Part shown: positions 49,812 to 62,000 of the stretch, in pieces | How the letters are laid out: the number at the start of each line of letters is the position of its first letter | Numbering within the stretch: position 1 is the first letter of the stretch | NCBI GenBank assembly: GCA_017562135.1 | Contig: QEYB01000713.1 | Location: forward strand, 434,001-498,000 | Length of the DNA stretch: 64,000 nt | From: Dipylidium caninum | Taxonomy: Eukaryota > Platyhelminthes > Cestoda > Cyclophyllidea > Dipylidiidae | Reading direction: 5' to 3' | Translations under genes and position numbers: made by a program | The notes under the pieces: model-generated | Told to the model about the DNA's origin: nothing | The model's database searches: none | Seen by the model: only the letters and a program-made list of their open reading frames with translations

Positions 49812-50990
49812 GATACTTCCTCGACACTAATTTGACGTGAATTTGAATAGAAAGAATCTCTCTCTTTTTTATAGACGGCTGGTGAGGCGCTACACCCAAT
49901 GAGTTCGAGCTGGGTAGCCCTGAGACTCATGCGCGTGTGTACACTCGATTGTGTTTGTTCTCGAGGGTACACGCTCCTCGTTGAAGCGCCCATCTCTTTC
50001 CGCCCTGTATAAAGCTGCGTGGCATATTAGGCGTTGTCTAGAATGTCGGTGGCCGATTTGACAGTGAGCAGTTGCAGAAGGTGAGAAAGGAATCAGGGCG
50101 TCCTGCAACCGAGTCATTTTCCTCCTTTCTCAGACGTCATTTCTGTGAGGCTCTGCTGAGCCTCTGGCCCGCCAGCATCATCTCATGGTAAAAGGGAGCC
50201 GACAGATTCTTTCCGCTACTCAACCCTTTCCCACCACAGGCCTCGCCATATCAGCTGTCGTGGAGGGTTTCACATCCTTCAGCTGCGCTTCACTAGTTTA
50301 TCATTTGGGGAGGAAATTTGTGTGAGCCAAACCAGAGAGTGGCGGAACAGTAGCCAACGAAAGGCGCAAGCTGAAACACCCATTTTTGTGTCCTGCACTA
50401 CTCGTCATAGAGGCACAATGATTATGTGTCACGTTAGATTTCCTCATTCTTCTGGTGGTCACGGTGCCGAAGAACAACCAGTCGCCTATGTGGCCACATT
50501 GAAGTCGTCCTGACCGCAGTGGAGGAGAGTTGACTCACGAAAGAATGCTTACCACTCCACGCGTAAAGCACGTGAGTCCACAGACGTTCACAAGCCTTCG
50601 TTAGTCGCGTCGCCTTTCAAAGCTGACCTACAGAGTCATGTCTGAATTCCCTGAAATGCAAGGTGGCTCACCTCTGCTAAACACGGTGCGGTCACTTAGT
50701 TTGAAATATGAAGCAGCAGCACTAAAATTATGTCGGTAGCAGAGCATTATGATGTTTAATGTAGCAGTACCGACATTCCTTCGGTGCGGAGAAAAAAGTC
50801 ACGCTACTTCAGACTGACAAAAGCCAGAGTCAAAGTGTAAAAATGGAGAGGAGCGTGGAGGATTTCAATCTGTGCATGGCTCATAGGACGGTTAGATGGC
50901 AGCAAATAGAGGACTGTGCAGCCTGGTAATGGCAAAGAGCGTTTCCGCTTCCTAAGTGTCTCCCTCCACCTGTGACTTCATCACTGGATC
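49767..50990. repeat. Array block copy 2, direct segment
   Basis: Near-identical to 45154-46360 and 55727-56940: the start of the secreted-protein gene, its promoter and about 1 kb upstream. It stops abruptly at 50990 (after CACTGGATC), where copies 1 and 3 continue with ATGTTTGTGGGTTA. Confidence 0.9.
49866..49873 (-). promoter_or_regulatory. TATA box of secreted-protein gene copy 2
   Basis: TATAAAAA on the minus strand 55 bases before the ATG at 49811, inside the conserved upstream block. Same arrangement as copies 1 and 3. Confidence 0.65.
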
Positions 50991-52557
50991 GTTAAATGTT
51001 TCAGGCGAGTCGCCAAATTTGTACACAAATGATGATGCGTGCACACATAGAGAAGTGAGTGAAAATGCTTGCGAAGAAGTGCATTCTGTCAGCAGATCAC
51101 GCCAGTGTACCGAATTGCATGGGCAGATGTTAAGGCTTTCCTCGGTGGCCTCATGTACTGATGCGCGGAGGGCCTCGTTTGGAGCTGATGCTCGTCAGGC
51201 GACAAGTGTTTGTGCTAAGGTTTGAGGTAGATCAAGTGCTTCACTCTCGCGTAGTATCGAATTCGGAGCACATGGTAAAAAAAGGTGGTGGAAACAAGCG
51301 TTAACCAGCATTCCTGACAACGCCTCATTCCATCATACTGGCTTTGCTGGGGACCAGTGCACGACGTATTGGTGGCTTGACGGTTCAATGTGTTCTCCTT
51401 CTTTCCCTAACACACCATTCGACTAAAGACAAATTGGTTCACACCGGGGGAAGCGCCTTTGACCGTAGTAGAGGTAAAAGGCCTGACAGTCACTTGGACA
51501 GAGGGCCGAAACGAAGGTGGACATGGGCAGAAAAGTCGCTGAAGCTGATGCGCAAACGAAAAGGATGAATGACAGTTTTGCAAGGAATGGACTGAAGTGG
51601 GGGAGAATTTTAATCTCAAAGCCACAGGAAAGATTCTCGATAGGGCAGCGCAACAGGGCGGAGTGGAATCAAAGTGAGAGGGAGATGCTGTCGAAATCGA
51701 AAACGGTAGTCAGGGTGGCTTCCTTGCCAAACAAACGGCGATCCTCACTCCTCCCAACTACATGGCGCCATCAAAATTCGCGGTACATAACGACAAGAGG
51801 GGGGTATGCGTGGAGAGAATGGAGAAGGCCACGTGACGTGTGTAAATGCACGTCATCTTCCCCAGTACAATTTCTGACTACGAGGGGCATCGTGAACGGC
51901 CTGTGCGGTGGGTGGCCGACTCTGTCGGGCGGGTGCGGGTGCGGGTTCGGGTGCGGTGGCGAGGTGATTGCGAGTAAGTGGTGAGGACTGATGGCAAACA
52001 TGTCCAGGGCACTCACTACCTGCTGTGGGTCAGCATAATTCACACACTTATTTTACCACATCTACCATCTGGCTAGTACCTTTTCCCTCTGTTTCAAGTG
52101 GGACAGTTGTTCGGCACCTCTGTGTTCTTGTAGCTTTTCTGTCCAATTCTCCAACAAACCGCCCCATGCATTGATGCCATCTCCTCCCTTGCATGACGCA
52201 CTCATCTTGTCACTCGGGACTGGTCATTGAAACACCCCGACGATTTGGGTGTGTTGTGAAGAGTGAAGCAGGGTAATTGATGCAATGTGGTGGTCCACTG
52301 ATCTGCCATTCCTCCGTCAGTGCTACCCCAAAGTAGAATCGTGGTCACGTGGTGCGATGGCAAAAGCCTTGACTGTGGAATTTGGTGGATTGTCGACCAA
52401 GTCTCCATTAAACATAATGAATGTTGTTGCATTTGACACAGAATTGGGCAATGGATCCTTGCATTATCTTCATCTTCACCTTTGTTGTGCACTTGGTCGC
52501 AAAGGGGAGTATGGAGACCGTAAGCCGGGGGACTGGTGTTTGGTGTAGCATTTAATC
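50991..52557. repeat. Array block copy 2, inverted segment
   Basis: Reverse complement of 46586-48147, nearly identical along 1.56 kb. The junction with the direct segment at 50990/50991 is exact to the base. The 225 bases corresponding to 46361-46585 are absent. The arrangement is that of a fold-back or inversion between two neighbouring blocks. Confidence 0.92.
51926..51957. repeat. Hexamer microsatellite, inverted copy
   Basis: GGGTGC/GGGTTC units, the reverse complement of the array at 47183-47215, at the expected place within the inverted segment. Confidence 0.75.
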
Positions 52558-53836
52558 TCGGCACCTCTCCAGAGTCCCTTTTCATCCGATCTTGGCATGA
52601 GGCAAACCTGGCGGCCGCATTTTTCTGCTAGACAGCGGCTAATGCAGGCGGAATTTTCCTCCAACACCAATCACATTTCTCTCCTTTGTCAGACACCTCA
52701 GTGAATCACGAATCCATCAATGTGGTAAATGGAAGTCCTATCTGCGGTGAATGGTGATTTTTGATGTGTGAGAAAAAGAAGTTGCAAGGAAGTTGACAAT
52801 AGTGTTGGTGCAATGTAGCAATCGGAAACTGGCACACTCCGAAGCTCCGAGGTGGAGGAAGGACGGAGATGCATCAACGAGTTCTCCTCTCACTGGTCCA
52901 CGTCGAGCAACGAGGAGCGTGCAGCTGGAGAGTGCGAATGTGCAGAAATGGTGTGGGTCAGATTGCCCTCCTGGCATTTTTATGTTGGTAGATGGCCACA
53001 CGAGTGTTGTACTTAACGTCCGTAGCGGCAATCGGCAATGGGGAAACCGTCTTCTTTTTCTCATACTTTCCCAAGCTTTACCTCGTAGCGCAGAAAATGG
53101 GAAGAAGGGGATATGAATCTACACACCCTTACACTCTTCCACATTCACCATTGTTTCAACCATGTCACTGTGGCGTACATTCACCTCCCGCGGTGTCCAC
53201 TCATCACTGAGGCCTTATCTCTAACCTGATCCGTCATCATTCTCGGCGCTGCCTCATCTGCGGTGCCTGAATTCTATGGCACGACGACTGCGAGGCATTT
53301 GCGTGTGGTTCGTCGCTGCAAGAATCTATTTGGCGCACCACTGCTGCAGTCGCACGAGTTGGGCACCGCCTCGTGTGTTCCACCAGCCTCTATCCTTACC
53401 ATCCGTCGTACTCGCCCACACCGATGGCGCTCACTTGCAAGCCCCCACTGCGGACGATGGAGCTTCTTCTCGAAGGTGGGGGTGGAAGAGGCCAAAGAAG
53501 AGCATAGACGCACTCGAACGTGACCCAGTCACGTAGAGGTGGAGAGATGTCTCCTCCCCACGCGACCATTTGTCACGCAGATTAGACTGACCACGAAGTC
53601 CCTCACGGTGTGTGGAAAAGAGAGTTTCAGCCAAGAAAGGCATGAGACTTTTCACAAAAATGTGGGAGTCCTACGTGTGTCAAGGCTACTTTTGCATTAT
53701 TCAACAGATCACAAAAATTTATCATACGATAACGTCAAGTCAGACCACCTTCAAGCCTTTCGTGTTTCGCTTTCACCAACAATTACTTCGCGCTTGCATC
53801 TCTCTGAAGGCAGAGCTATTTTGATGTGCCACTGCT
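52558..53836. other. No gene supported
   Basis: Composition is like the array, but I could not align it to the blocks by eye. The longest frames (52738-53064 minus, 53539-53964 plus) show no signal peptide, domain or family resemblance. Confidence 0.35.
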
Positions 53837-54076
53837 TCAGGGAGACAGGAAGGAATGGGAGTCCTGTAGAAATCCGAACACCTTTTTCTTTATCGTCCAT
53901 GATCTTTTCCTTCCCTCCATTGTGGCGCTATCGCTCAATCCTTGAAGTCTCCAAGCGAGCTTGAGAGGCTTTCTCTGCTTGCAAATATACCAGTTGCTCC
54001 ACCGGCAACGCCGACTGAGGTCAGAGTGATGTCTGATGCCAGAAGAAGAAGAAAGAAAAAGGACCAGACCGTGCAT
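53837..54076 (-). pseudogene. Decayed relative of the secreted repeat protein
   Basis: From ATG 54076 the minus strand reads MHGLVLFLSSSSGIRH, which aligns base by base with the ATGCGGTGTCTTGTGCTT start of the array genes; a TCGAGGA lies just upstream in both. Beyond about residue 20 the resemblance fades and the repeat units are gone. The TATA box found in copies 1-3 is not present at the matching place. I read it as an old, degraded member; a short diverged secreted protein is the alternative. Confidence 0.5.
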
Positions 54077-54560
54077 AATGGCTCCTCGAAATTAATTTAA
54101 AGTGATTTGGAACAGAGAGGAGGCGAGGCGTTCCGAGCAAGCCGGTTGACACCCGAGATCCAACCATTCCGTGTGCACACTCGAATGTGTTCGTTCTCGA
54201 GGCTATCTGCTGCTCGTTGAGGCGTCCATCTCTTTCCGCCCATATGAAAACTGCGTGGCATATGCCACGTGTATGGAATGTTGGTGATGAATTGAACATG
54301 GAGATGTTACGGGAAGGTGAGAAGTGAATCATGTTATCCTGCAACCGAGCCACTTTTTTGTTCCTCTGACTTCACTTTGTTTTGAGCTCAGGCAAACTTC
54401 CAGACCCACCAAAACCATCAGATGGATATCCCGACCGATACATTCCTGTTCGAGAGTCAACTTGGCCCTGACTCAACCCTCTCAAAGATCACCTTTCCTG
54501 GAGGGTTTCATGCATTAATTGTGTGTTTCAAAACTAGTGAGTGGCGGAAAAGTTGGAGTT
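54077..54560. repeat. Diverged upstream region of an old array copy
   Basis: Aligns with 49870-50350 through words such as CACTCGAxTGTGTTxGTTCTCGAG, GCGxCCATCTCTTTCCGCCC, ACTGCGTGGCATAT and CCTGCAACCGAG, with many substitutions. This is the promoter-side flank of the decayed gene at 53837-54076, so a whole old unit is present. Confidence 0.75.
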
Positions 54561-54710
54561 CACGTGGGTAATATTCCCATTCCAAAAGGAAATTGACAAA
54601 CAGGGCGCTGATGTCAAAGCAAGCGAGGCAAAAGCCCAAGGATGCAACTTCACGCTCCTCCCACGTCAACTCGTCCACCTTGCTTCATGATATGATTTCA
54701 ACGAGTAAGA

Positions 54711-54727
54711 CTCTCTCTCTCTCTCTC
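54711..54727. repeat. (CT)8 microsatellite
   Basis: Seventeen bases of alternating C and T, 39 bases before the left edge of block copy 3. No coding context. Confidence 0.85.
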
Positions 54728-55130
54728 GGCCAACAACGTGGTCATTAGCCCTTTGCCTCGTCTCGCCACGAGTTTGACAAGTGCTCTTATGACTGTCGTT
54801 GTCATCGGCCCAGACGACAGGCCCATTGACGTAGGGTCACCAGACCGGCGGCGACACCGTGGCCATTTCAGGGGCGAGTGGACTTGAGGAAGGACTGATT
54901 GCGCTCAACTCACCCGTTTCCATGTACACATCCGGCGTTTGCCAGATGGACCGTAGCCTTGGCTTGCAGTGACCACCGGTAGTGACCCACGATTTTAGCC
55001 CGAACGGACATTAAATCCCACAAACGCCTCATTTTTATGAGGAAGTTCCTCGCCTTTTCAGTCAAGGCAGAGGATATGCATATTTTACACAAGGTTGACT
55101 AACTCGGATATTGTCATTTCACTGGAAGTT

Positions 55131-55136
55131 TTTATT
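55131..55136 (-). terminator. Polyadenylation signal for secreted-protein gene copy 3
   Basis: AATAAA on the minus strand about 160 bases after the stop at 55298, matching copy 1. Confidence 0.45.
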
Positions 55137-55297
55137 TAAACAAAGTGACCGCACCTTACTTAGGAGAGGTGAGCCACCTCGGATTGGGGGATTCAGACAC
55201 CGCTCATCAAGCGGGTTTAACAAGGCGAAACGGCTAGCGAAGGCTTGTGGACGTGTTTTGTACCCAAGTTTCTTAAGCCTGGAGTTACACGAGGAAG

Positions 55298-55757
55298 TTA
55301 GAATTGATGTTCCTTTTCGTCTGCCTTTACTTCCGGGTGTGTGGAAATGTGCGGGTCCAGTGCTTCCTCGGCGAAGTTAGAGCCCAAGTTGTCTTGTGCC
55401 TCAGATGCACGACCAAATGGGGTGCCATGATTCCTGTCGACTGCATCAACTACCGGGTGCACGGAGTTGTGGCTCTTCAGCGATTCCTGTGCGCATTTAC
55501 ACGAGCATGCGTCTTGCGCCTCAGATGCACGACGAAATGAGGGATGATGTTCCCACTCGCTTGCATCAATTTCCGGCTGCACGGAATTGTGGCGCCTCAG
55601 AGGTTCCTCTGCGAAGTTTTTTGTCCTCTCGAAGCTTCTGCATGTCGGATTCAGAGGATAATTTGGAGATGTCATCCGCCTCATTCTTCCTCCATGTCAA
55701 GCAAGCTTGTGCGAGAATGGCATTTGTTGTGAGAAGGAGAAGCACAAGACACCGCAT
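55298..55757 (-). CDS. Secreted repeat protein, array copy 3 (one-base frameshift as written)
   Basis: From ATG 55757: MRCLVLLLLTTNAILAQ, WRKNEADDISKLSSESDM, QKLREDK, then the frame is lost at a run of six T at 55616-55621; copy 1 has five at the same site. Past that point the other frame is open to 55298 and is nearly identical to copy 1: three degenerate units with HNSVQPEIDAS, RASEAQD and HISTHPEVKADE. With the copy 1 run length it would be one open frame of about 153 codons. Because homopolymer differences are frequent between copies, I favour a sequence error over a true pseudogene. The short C-terminus, with no 85-residue duplication, is probably the ancestral form. Confidence 0.6.
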
Positions 55758-57759
55758 GATACTTCCTCGACACTAATTTGACGTGAATTTGAATAGAAAG
55801 AATCTCTCTCTTTTTATAGACGGCTGGTGAGGCGCTACACCCAATGAGTTCGAGCTGGGTAGCCCTGAAGACTCATGCGCGTGTGTACACTCGATTGTGT
55901 TTGTTCTCGAGGGTACACGCTCCTCGTTGAAGCGCCCATCTCTTTCCGCCCTGTATAAAGCTGCGTGGCATATTAGGCGTTGTCTAGAATGTCGGTGGCC
56001 GATTTGAACAGTGAGCAGTTGCAGAAGGTGAGAAAGGAATCAGGGCGTCCTGCAACCGAGTCATTTTCCTCCTTTCTCAGACGTCATTTCTGTGAGGCTC
56101 TGCTGAGCCTCTGGCCCGCCAGCATCATCTCATGGTAAAGGGGAGCCGACAGATTCTTTCCGCTACTCAACCCTTTTCCCACCACAGGCCTCGCCATATC
56201 AGCTGTCGTGGAGGGTTTCACATCCTTCAGCTGCGCTTCACTAGTTTATTCATTTGGGGAGGAAATTTGTGTGAGCCAAACCAGAGAGTGGCGGAACAGT
56301 AGCCAACGAAGGCGCAAGCTGAAACACCCATTTTTGTGTCCTGCACTACTCGTCATAGAGGCACAATGATTATGTGTCACGTTAGATTTCCTCATTCTTC
56401 TGGTGGTCACGGTGCCGAAGAACAACCAGTCGCCTATGTGGCCACATTGAAGTCGTCCTGACCGCAGTGGAGGAGAGTTGACTCACGAAAGAATGCTTAC
56501 CACTCCACGCGTAAAGCACGTGAGTCCACAGACGTTCACAAGCCTTCGTTAGTCGCGTCGCCTTTCAAAGCTGACCTACAGAGTCATGTCTGAATTCCCC
56601 TGAAATGCAAGGTGGCTCACCTCTGCTAAACACGGTGCGGTCACTTAGTTGAAATATGAAGCAGCAGCACTAAAATTATGTCGGTAGCAGAGCATTATGA
56701 TGTTTAATGTAGCAGTACCGACATTCCTTCGGTGCGGAGAAAAAAGTCACGCTACTTCAGACTGACAAAAGCCCAGAGTCAAAGTGTAAAATGGAGAGGG
56801 AGCGTGGAGGATTTCAATCTGTGCATGGCTCATAGGACGGTTAGATGGCAGCAAATAGAGGACTGTGCAGCCTGGTAATGGCAAAGAGCGTTTCCGCTCC
56901 CTAAGTGTCTCCCTCCACCTGTGACTTCATCACTGGATCATGTTTGTGGGTTAAAGACAGCCTAAAGGAAGACTGTTCGGTAAATCTCTCACGCCACTAT
57001 CTTTGAGTATGTCCCTGCCAATTTACCCTACTGGGTGTAGAGCAAAGCTATCTTCTAACTAACACGTCTTATCTCGATGAGGCCATCTGTGCTGGAACTT
57101 GCGTTGGGCCAGACGAGACAAGATTTAACCACAATGGAGCTGCGGTTGTGCCTCGCTAACCACTGATTAAGTGCCACACCAAACACCAGTCCCCGGCTAC
57201 GGTCTCCATACTCCCCTTTGCGACCAAGTGCACAACAAAGGTGAAGATGAAGATAATGCAAGGATCCATTGCCCAATTCTGTGTCAAATGCAACAACATT
57301 CATTATGTTTAATGGAGACTTGGTCGACAATCACCAAATTCCACAGTCAAGGCTTTTGCCATCGCACCACGAGACCACGACTCTACTTTGGTAGCACTGA
57401 CGGAGGAATGGCAGATCAGTGGACCACCACATTGCATCAATTACCCTGCTTCACTCTTCACAACACACCCAAATCGTCGGGGTGTTTCAATGACCAGTCC
57501 CGAGTGACAAGATGAGTGCGTCATGCAAGGGAGGAGATGGCATCAATGCATGGGGGCGGTTTGTTGGAGAATTGGACAGAAAAGCTACAAGAACACAGAG
57601 TGCCGACAACTGTCCCACTTGAAACAGAGGGAAAAGGTACTAGCCAGATGGTAGATGTGGTAAATAAGTGTGTGAATTATGCTGACCCCACAGCAGGTAG
57701 TGAGTGCCCTGGACATGTTTGCCATCAGTCCTCACCACTTACTCGCAATCACCTCGCCA
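55758..57759. other. Array block intergenic part, copy 3
   Basis: Equivalent of 45187-47180, with no recognised gene. Contains the promoter side of the secreted-protein gene. Confidence 0.4.
55811..55818 (-). promoter_or_regulatory. TATA box of secreted-protein gene copy 3
   Basis: TATAAAAA on the minus strand 54 bases before the ATG at 55757, as in copies 1 and 2. Confidence 0.65.
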
Positions 57760-57792
57760 CCGCACCCGAACCCGCACCCGCACCCGCCCGAC
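57760..57792. repeat. Hexamer microsatellite, copy 3
   Basis: CCCGAA/CCCGCA units as at 47183-47215, in the same orientation. Confidence 0.75.
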
Positions 57793-59012
57793 AGAGTCGG
57801 CCACCCACCGCACAGGCCGTTCACGATGCCCCTCGTAGTCAGAAATTGTACTGGGGAAGATGACGTGCATTTACACACGTCACGTGCCTTCTCCATTCTC
57901 TCCACGCATACCCCCTCTTGTCGTTATGTACCCGCGAATTTTGATGGCGCCATGTAGTTGGGAGGAGTGAGGATCGCCGTTTGTTGGCAAGGAAGCCACC
58001 CTGACTACCGTTTTCGATTTCGACAGCATCTCCCTCTCACTTTGATTCCACTCCGCCCTGTTGCGCTGCCCTATCGAGAATCTTTCCTGTGGCTTTGAGA
58101 TTAAAATTCTCCCCCACTTCAGTCCATTCCTTGCAAAACTGTCATTCATCCTTTTCGTTTGCGCATCAGCTTCAGCGACTTTTCTGCCCATGTCCACCTT
58201 CGTTTCGGCCCTCTGTCCAAGTGACTGTCAGGCCTTTTACCTCTACTACGGTCAAAGGCGCTTCCCCCGGTGTGAACCAATTTGTCTTTAGTCGAATGGT
58301 GTGTTAGGGAAAGAAGGAGAACACATTGAACCGTCAAGCCACCAATACGTCGTGCACTGGTCCCCAGCAAAGCCAGTATGATGGAATGAGGCGTTGTCAG
58401 GAATGCTGGTTAACGCTTGTTTCCACCACCTTTTTTACCATGTGCTCCGAATTCGATACTACGCGAGAGTGAAGCACTTGATCTACCTCAAACCTTAGCA
58501 CAAACACTTGTCGCCTGACGAGGCATCAGCTCCAAACGAGGCCCTCCGCGCATCAGTACATGAGGCCACCGAGGAAAGCCTTAACATCTGCCCATGCAAT
58601 TCGGTACACTGGCGTGATCTGCTGACAGAATGCACTTCTTCGCAAGCATTTTCACTCACTTCTCTATGTGTGCACGCATCATCATTTTTTGTACAAATTG
58701 GCGACTCGCCTGAACCATTTAACGGTAGCCCCGTCTTCCTGCCCCCCAATGCAACGTTGGCTTCCCTTCGAGAGCCAGTCTTTCTTAGAACACTTATGAG
58801 GCTGTTGCAGCCGACGCAGCTCGCTGATATTCAGACTGACATGCTGTCTCTCTGATGAAGCCTTCATTGTGCGTATTCCACAGGTTTAACTAGTTTCCTG
58901 ACTTCCACTGGGAATCTCAGCGACAGTTTGGAGACGACTTCGTGGAGGTAATGGTGAAGGAGCTGTGAGGAACGAGGCATTCAGTGGGGAGTGGGAAGAA
59001 GTTCGAATAGCA

Positions 59013-62000
59013 TCGTGGGCCAGAAATGCGTTCCTCATCTGTTGGGGCGGCTAAACTTCTGCTAAATGCTACGCCACTGGCGTGCACACAAAAGGTAATT
59101 TCAACGTACTTAGTACCGACACGTGTTCAGAGTTAGAGGACAAGATATGACTGTCAATTATTTCATCTTTCCTCCTCCGCATATTATCTTATGGCTATTT
59201 GCCTGTGGTTCTATCGTAAAAATGATCTACATGGAAGAAATGCAAGTGTCACATGCACCATGTTCCATGCGTGTCTGCCTATGAAAGTCCCCCACCACAG
59301 ACACCTATTTCGAAGCTGCCAGAGTGGAGCTGATGCCAATTAAGAATGAATTTGACACCTGACACTCAAAGAACTCGTGCTGGAAAGCCGTTAGACGCAG
59401 CCGCGTGTGTATAGTCGATTGCGTGAGACCGAATATGGGGAGGTGATGTTTACACTGCTCCTCATATTTCCACCTTCTCACCACCACCCATGTTGCCTGC
59501 GTATGCACTTAGGGTGATTGTCGAGAGTCAAGGCAGATGTAAATGGGAAGGCGTCACGGTTGAAGTGCTGTCGGAAACAATTTGTTAAAACCGTGTAGTC
59601 GAAAAATTGAGGGCCTCCTCTCATCTGAAAGGATGCAAGGTGGACGCTTCTCTTCGTTTCCGACAAACACTTCTACCGTGACGCCTTCCCATTTCCATCT
59701 ACCTCGACTCCCGACAATCACTTTAAGTGTATCCGTACATAAAGTGGCATGTTTTCCGTCTCCTTACGCGAAGGGGATGCGGCTGTTGATTGCACCGCAC
59801 CTCGATTTCATCAACGGTGCCTGGGCTAATTTAATACGCGTAAATTCGGCTGACTCCCTGTGACGGTATGCTACTCTTCCCCTTCTATATCTTGTTGTTG
59901 TGAAGTCTGCAATGGGGACGTAAATATTCGTCAAGGCTTTCCACGTGCAGAAGCATGACACAAACAGACGGTAGGACAGGAATGTCATTGACCCTTCTGC
60001 AGAATGGTGATGATCCGCAGTCCTACTGCAGACACCCTACGCTTTGCACGCGTACAGGCTCACACTCGCGATGGCCTACGACATAGCAGGAGAGGAGTGA
60101 ATTCGCTCAACTGCGTACTGTCTACGCCAAAGCCTGATGTGAATGGCTCCTGTGCCATGAATTGTTTGGTGTCAACAGCATCCATAAGACCCTACAAATG
60201 ACCTCTTTGCCGATATGGGCAATTATTCGGACTTGGTGAACATAAGGTAGTAGTGATACTATGCGAGGGCAAGAGAATAAAAGGGACACTATAAAATAAT
60301 ACGGCTTGTTCTTTCACCCGACGGCAGGGTGGCGCCGGTGGAATGGACTGCTCCAAAGTGACGACCACCATGTTCCAATTATCACTCGCTGTTGACAACT
60401 ACGCTGAGTAGTAATTGATTCAGTCCTTGTGATTATCGAAATTTGTAGCGCAAAACCTGTGGACAGTGCTTGGGGAACCTCGGGTGGTGCTTTGTGTCCT
60501 GCCTCGGGCGTTTGAGGACGCTGAGCTACCTCCAACGAAGTGCGGACAAGCCAAGTCTGGGCGTCTCCCGGTAACGCGGGTGGGGAATTTTCAGGGATTG
60601 ATCTATCTGGGCGCAAAATGTGGTTCCATGACTACCTTGACACCGTAGTTCGGGTGAGGCTGGTTATTTGAGAAGGGATGAAAGGCCATCCAAATTTCCT
60701 GATTTCAAAAGTTGGGAAAAACTTATCTGTGTGCCCTGTTAGAGGGAGTAACATCAGCATTTTTTTGGCTCTTCTAATTATCCTTCACCTTCACTTACGG
60801 CAATTGGAAGCTCGACATGGCAGTTTTAGTCGCAGCACACAAAATCTGTTAGCTTAAGTGAAGGTATCCGTGGTCGTTTCCACTGAGATAAGAGAGCAAT
60901 TACGTGGGGAGTGAGAGTTCACCCAGCTTTGCCGTAGTAGTGAAGCCCACTGAATCGTGGTTCAGGAGTTCGGTAGTGTATTATGCTGAAGTCACTCTTA
61001 ACCATCCACGAGGAAACATTTTTGCGGCCTTCAGGCCGCATAATAGTGGTTTTAGAGAGGTAAATGTTACTGCTCCATTCTCCGCGTCTCATGCTGCCCT
61101 GCTGCTTAGGGACCAAGTTTGGGCTGCGCAAATCGAGCTAGCGTGCATTTGCATGATAATCTTTCTCCTTGAAATCTCTCAGTGCATTTTGGGAAGTCCA
61201 CATCGAGCATACTGTCATTTTCGGGAGGATTTAGAATTAGTTATTCCTTAAGGTAATTTTTAGGGTCCCCTGCCTTGGGTGGGAGACATGGCTCACAATG
61301 AGAATGCTGGTTTCTGCTTAAGAGCCATAAGTACGCAATTTTCGAAAGATTCTCATGCGATTTGGCGTATCAGCACAGTTGTGTATCTCAAGTAACGAGT
61401 ATCCAGGCACGGATTTTAACTTAAATTGGGCTTGGAATCACGAGGCCACACATACATGCAGCCAAGACGAAGCAAAAAGAAGGTCGGCTATTCTCAAAAC
61501 TCAGAGTGATTCTCTCCTGTCCATTTGGACTTTTTGGAGTGGCCCTCGTTAGTGACAACCTTTTCATTTATACCGGCCTTCTAGCAAGTTGGACACAGGT
61601 GTGTTCAATTGGAGAAAGAATCATCTGAGTGCCGCCGATGATTCAGTCTCCCGCTTCAAATTCTTCTTCAATCCTCCATTTTGACACAATACAGGGCAGG
61701 AAATTTCCATATTCCTTTTCATTACAATGATCTCCTACTACCGATGGAGTGGTGACAGCACAAGCCAAACGGCGTGAGGATATTCTTATCGAGTTGGCGG
61801 GTCTAAGCAAGGCCTCGCACCGACTTCCGTTTCTTCTCTAAGCAGGCTAACAAAGTAATCCAATTCCGAGGTTATGAGTAGACACTGCTAACAGTTGGAT
61901 CCATGACGGAGGGATAGAGAGGGGGTGAGGAGGATGAAGAAGCTGTAGCGTAGCAATTCCACAAACGTCTTTGTGCCTTTTTGGATGCATATTGTGGCAA

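Larger units (their letters stand above)
54766..59012. repeat. Array block, full copy 3
   Basis: Direct repeat of 43942-48278, displaced by 10,824 bases at the left edge. It runs past the end of copy 1 and matches copy 0 to about 59012. It lacks the 255-bp internal duplication. Differences from copy 1 are mainly one-base homopolymer indels. Confidence 0.92.

Noticed and set aside
51517..51984. 155-codon frame starting MDMGRKVAEADAQ in the inverted segment
   Set aside because: Its length depends on indels that other copies lack (90 codons at 47349-47621). It has no signal peptide, domain or splice context and overlaps other open frames.
43942..59012. Transposable element as explanation of the block copies
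   Set aside because: I see no transposase or reverse transcriptase, terminal inverted repeats, long terminal repeats or poly-A tails at block edges. Tandem segmental duplication explains the arrangement better, though a degraded non-coding element inside the block cannot be excluded.
39826..59430. CRISPR-like array
   Set aside because: Repeats are kilobase blocks or simple microsatellites without regular short spacers, and the gene content is animal.
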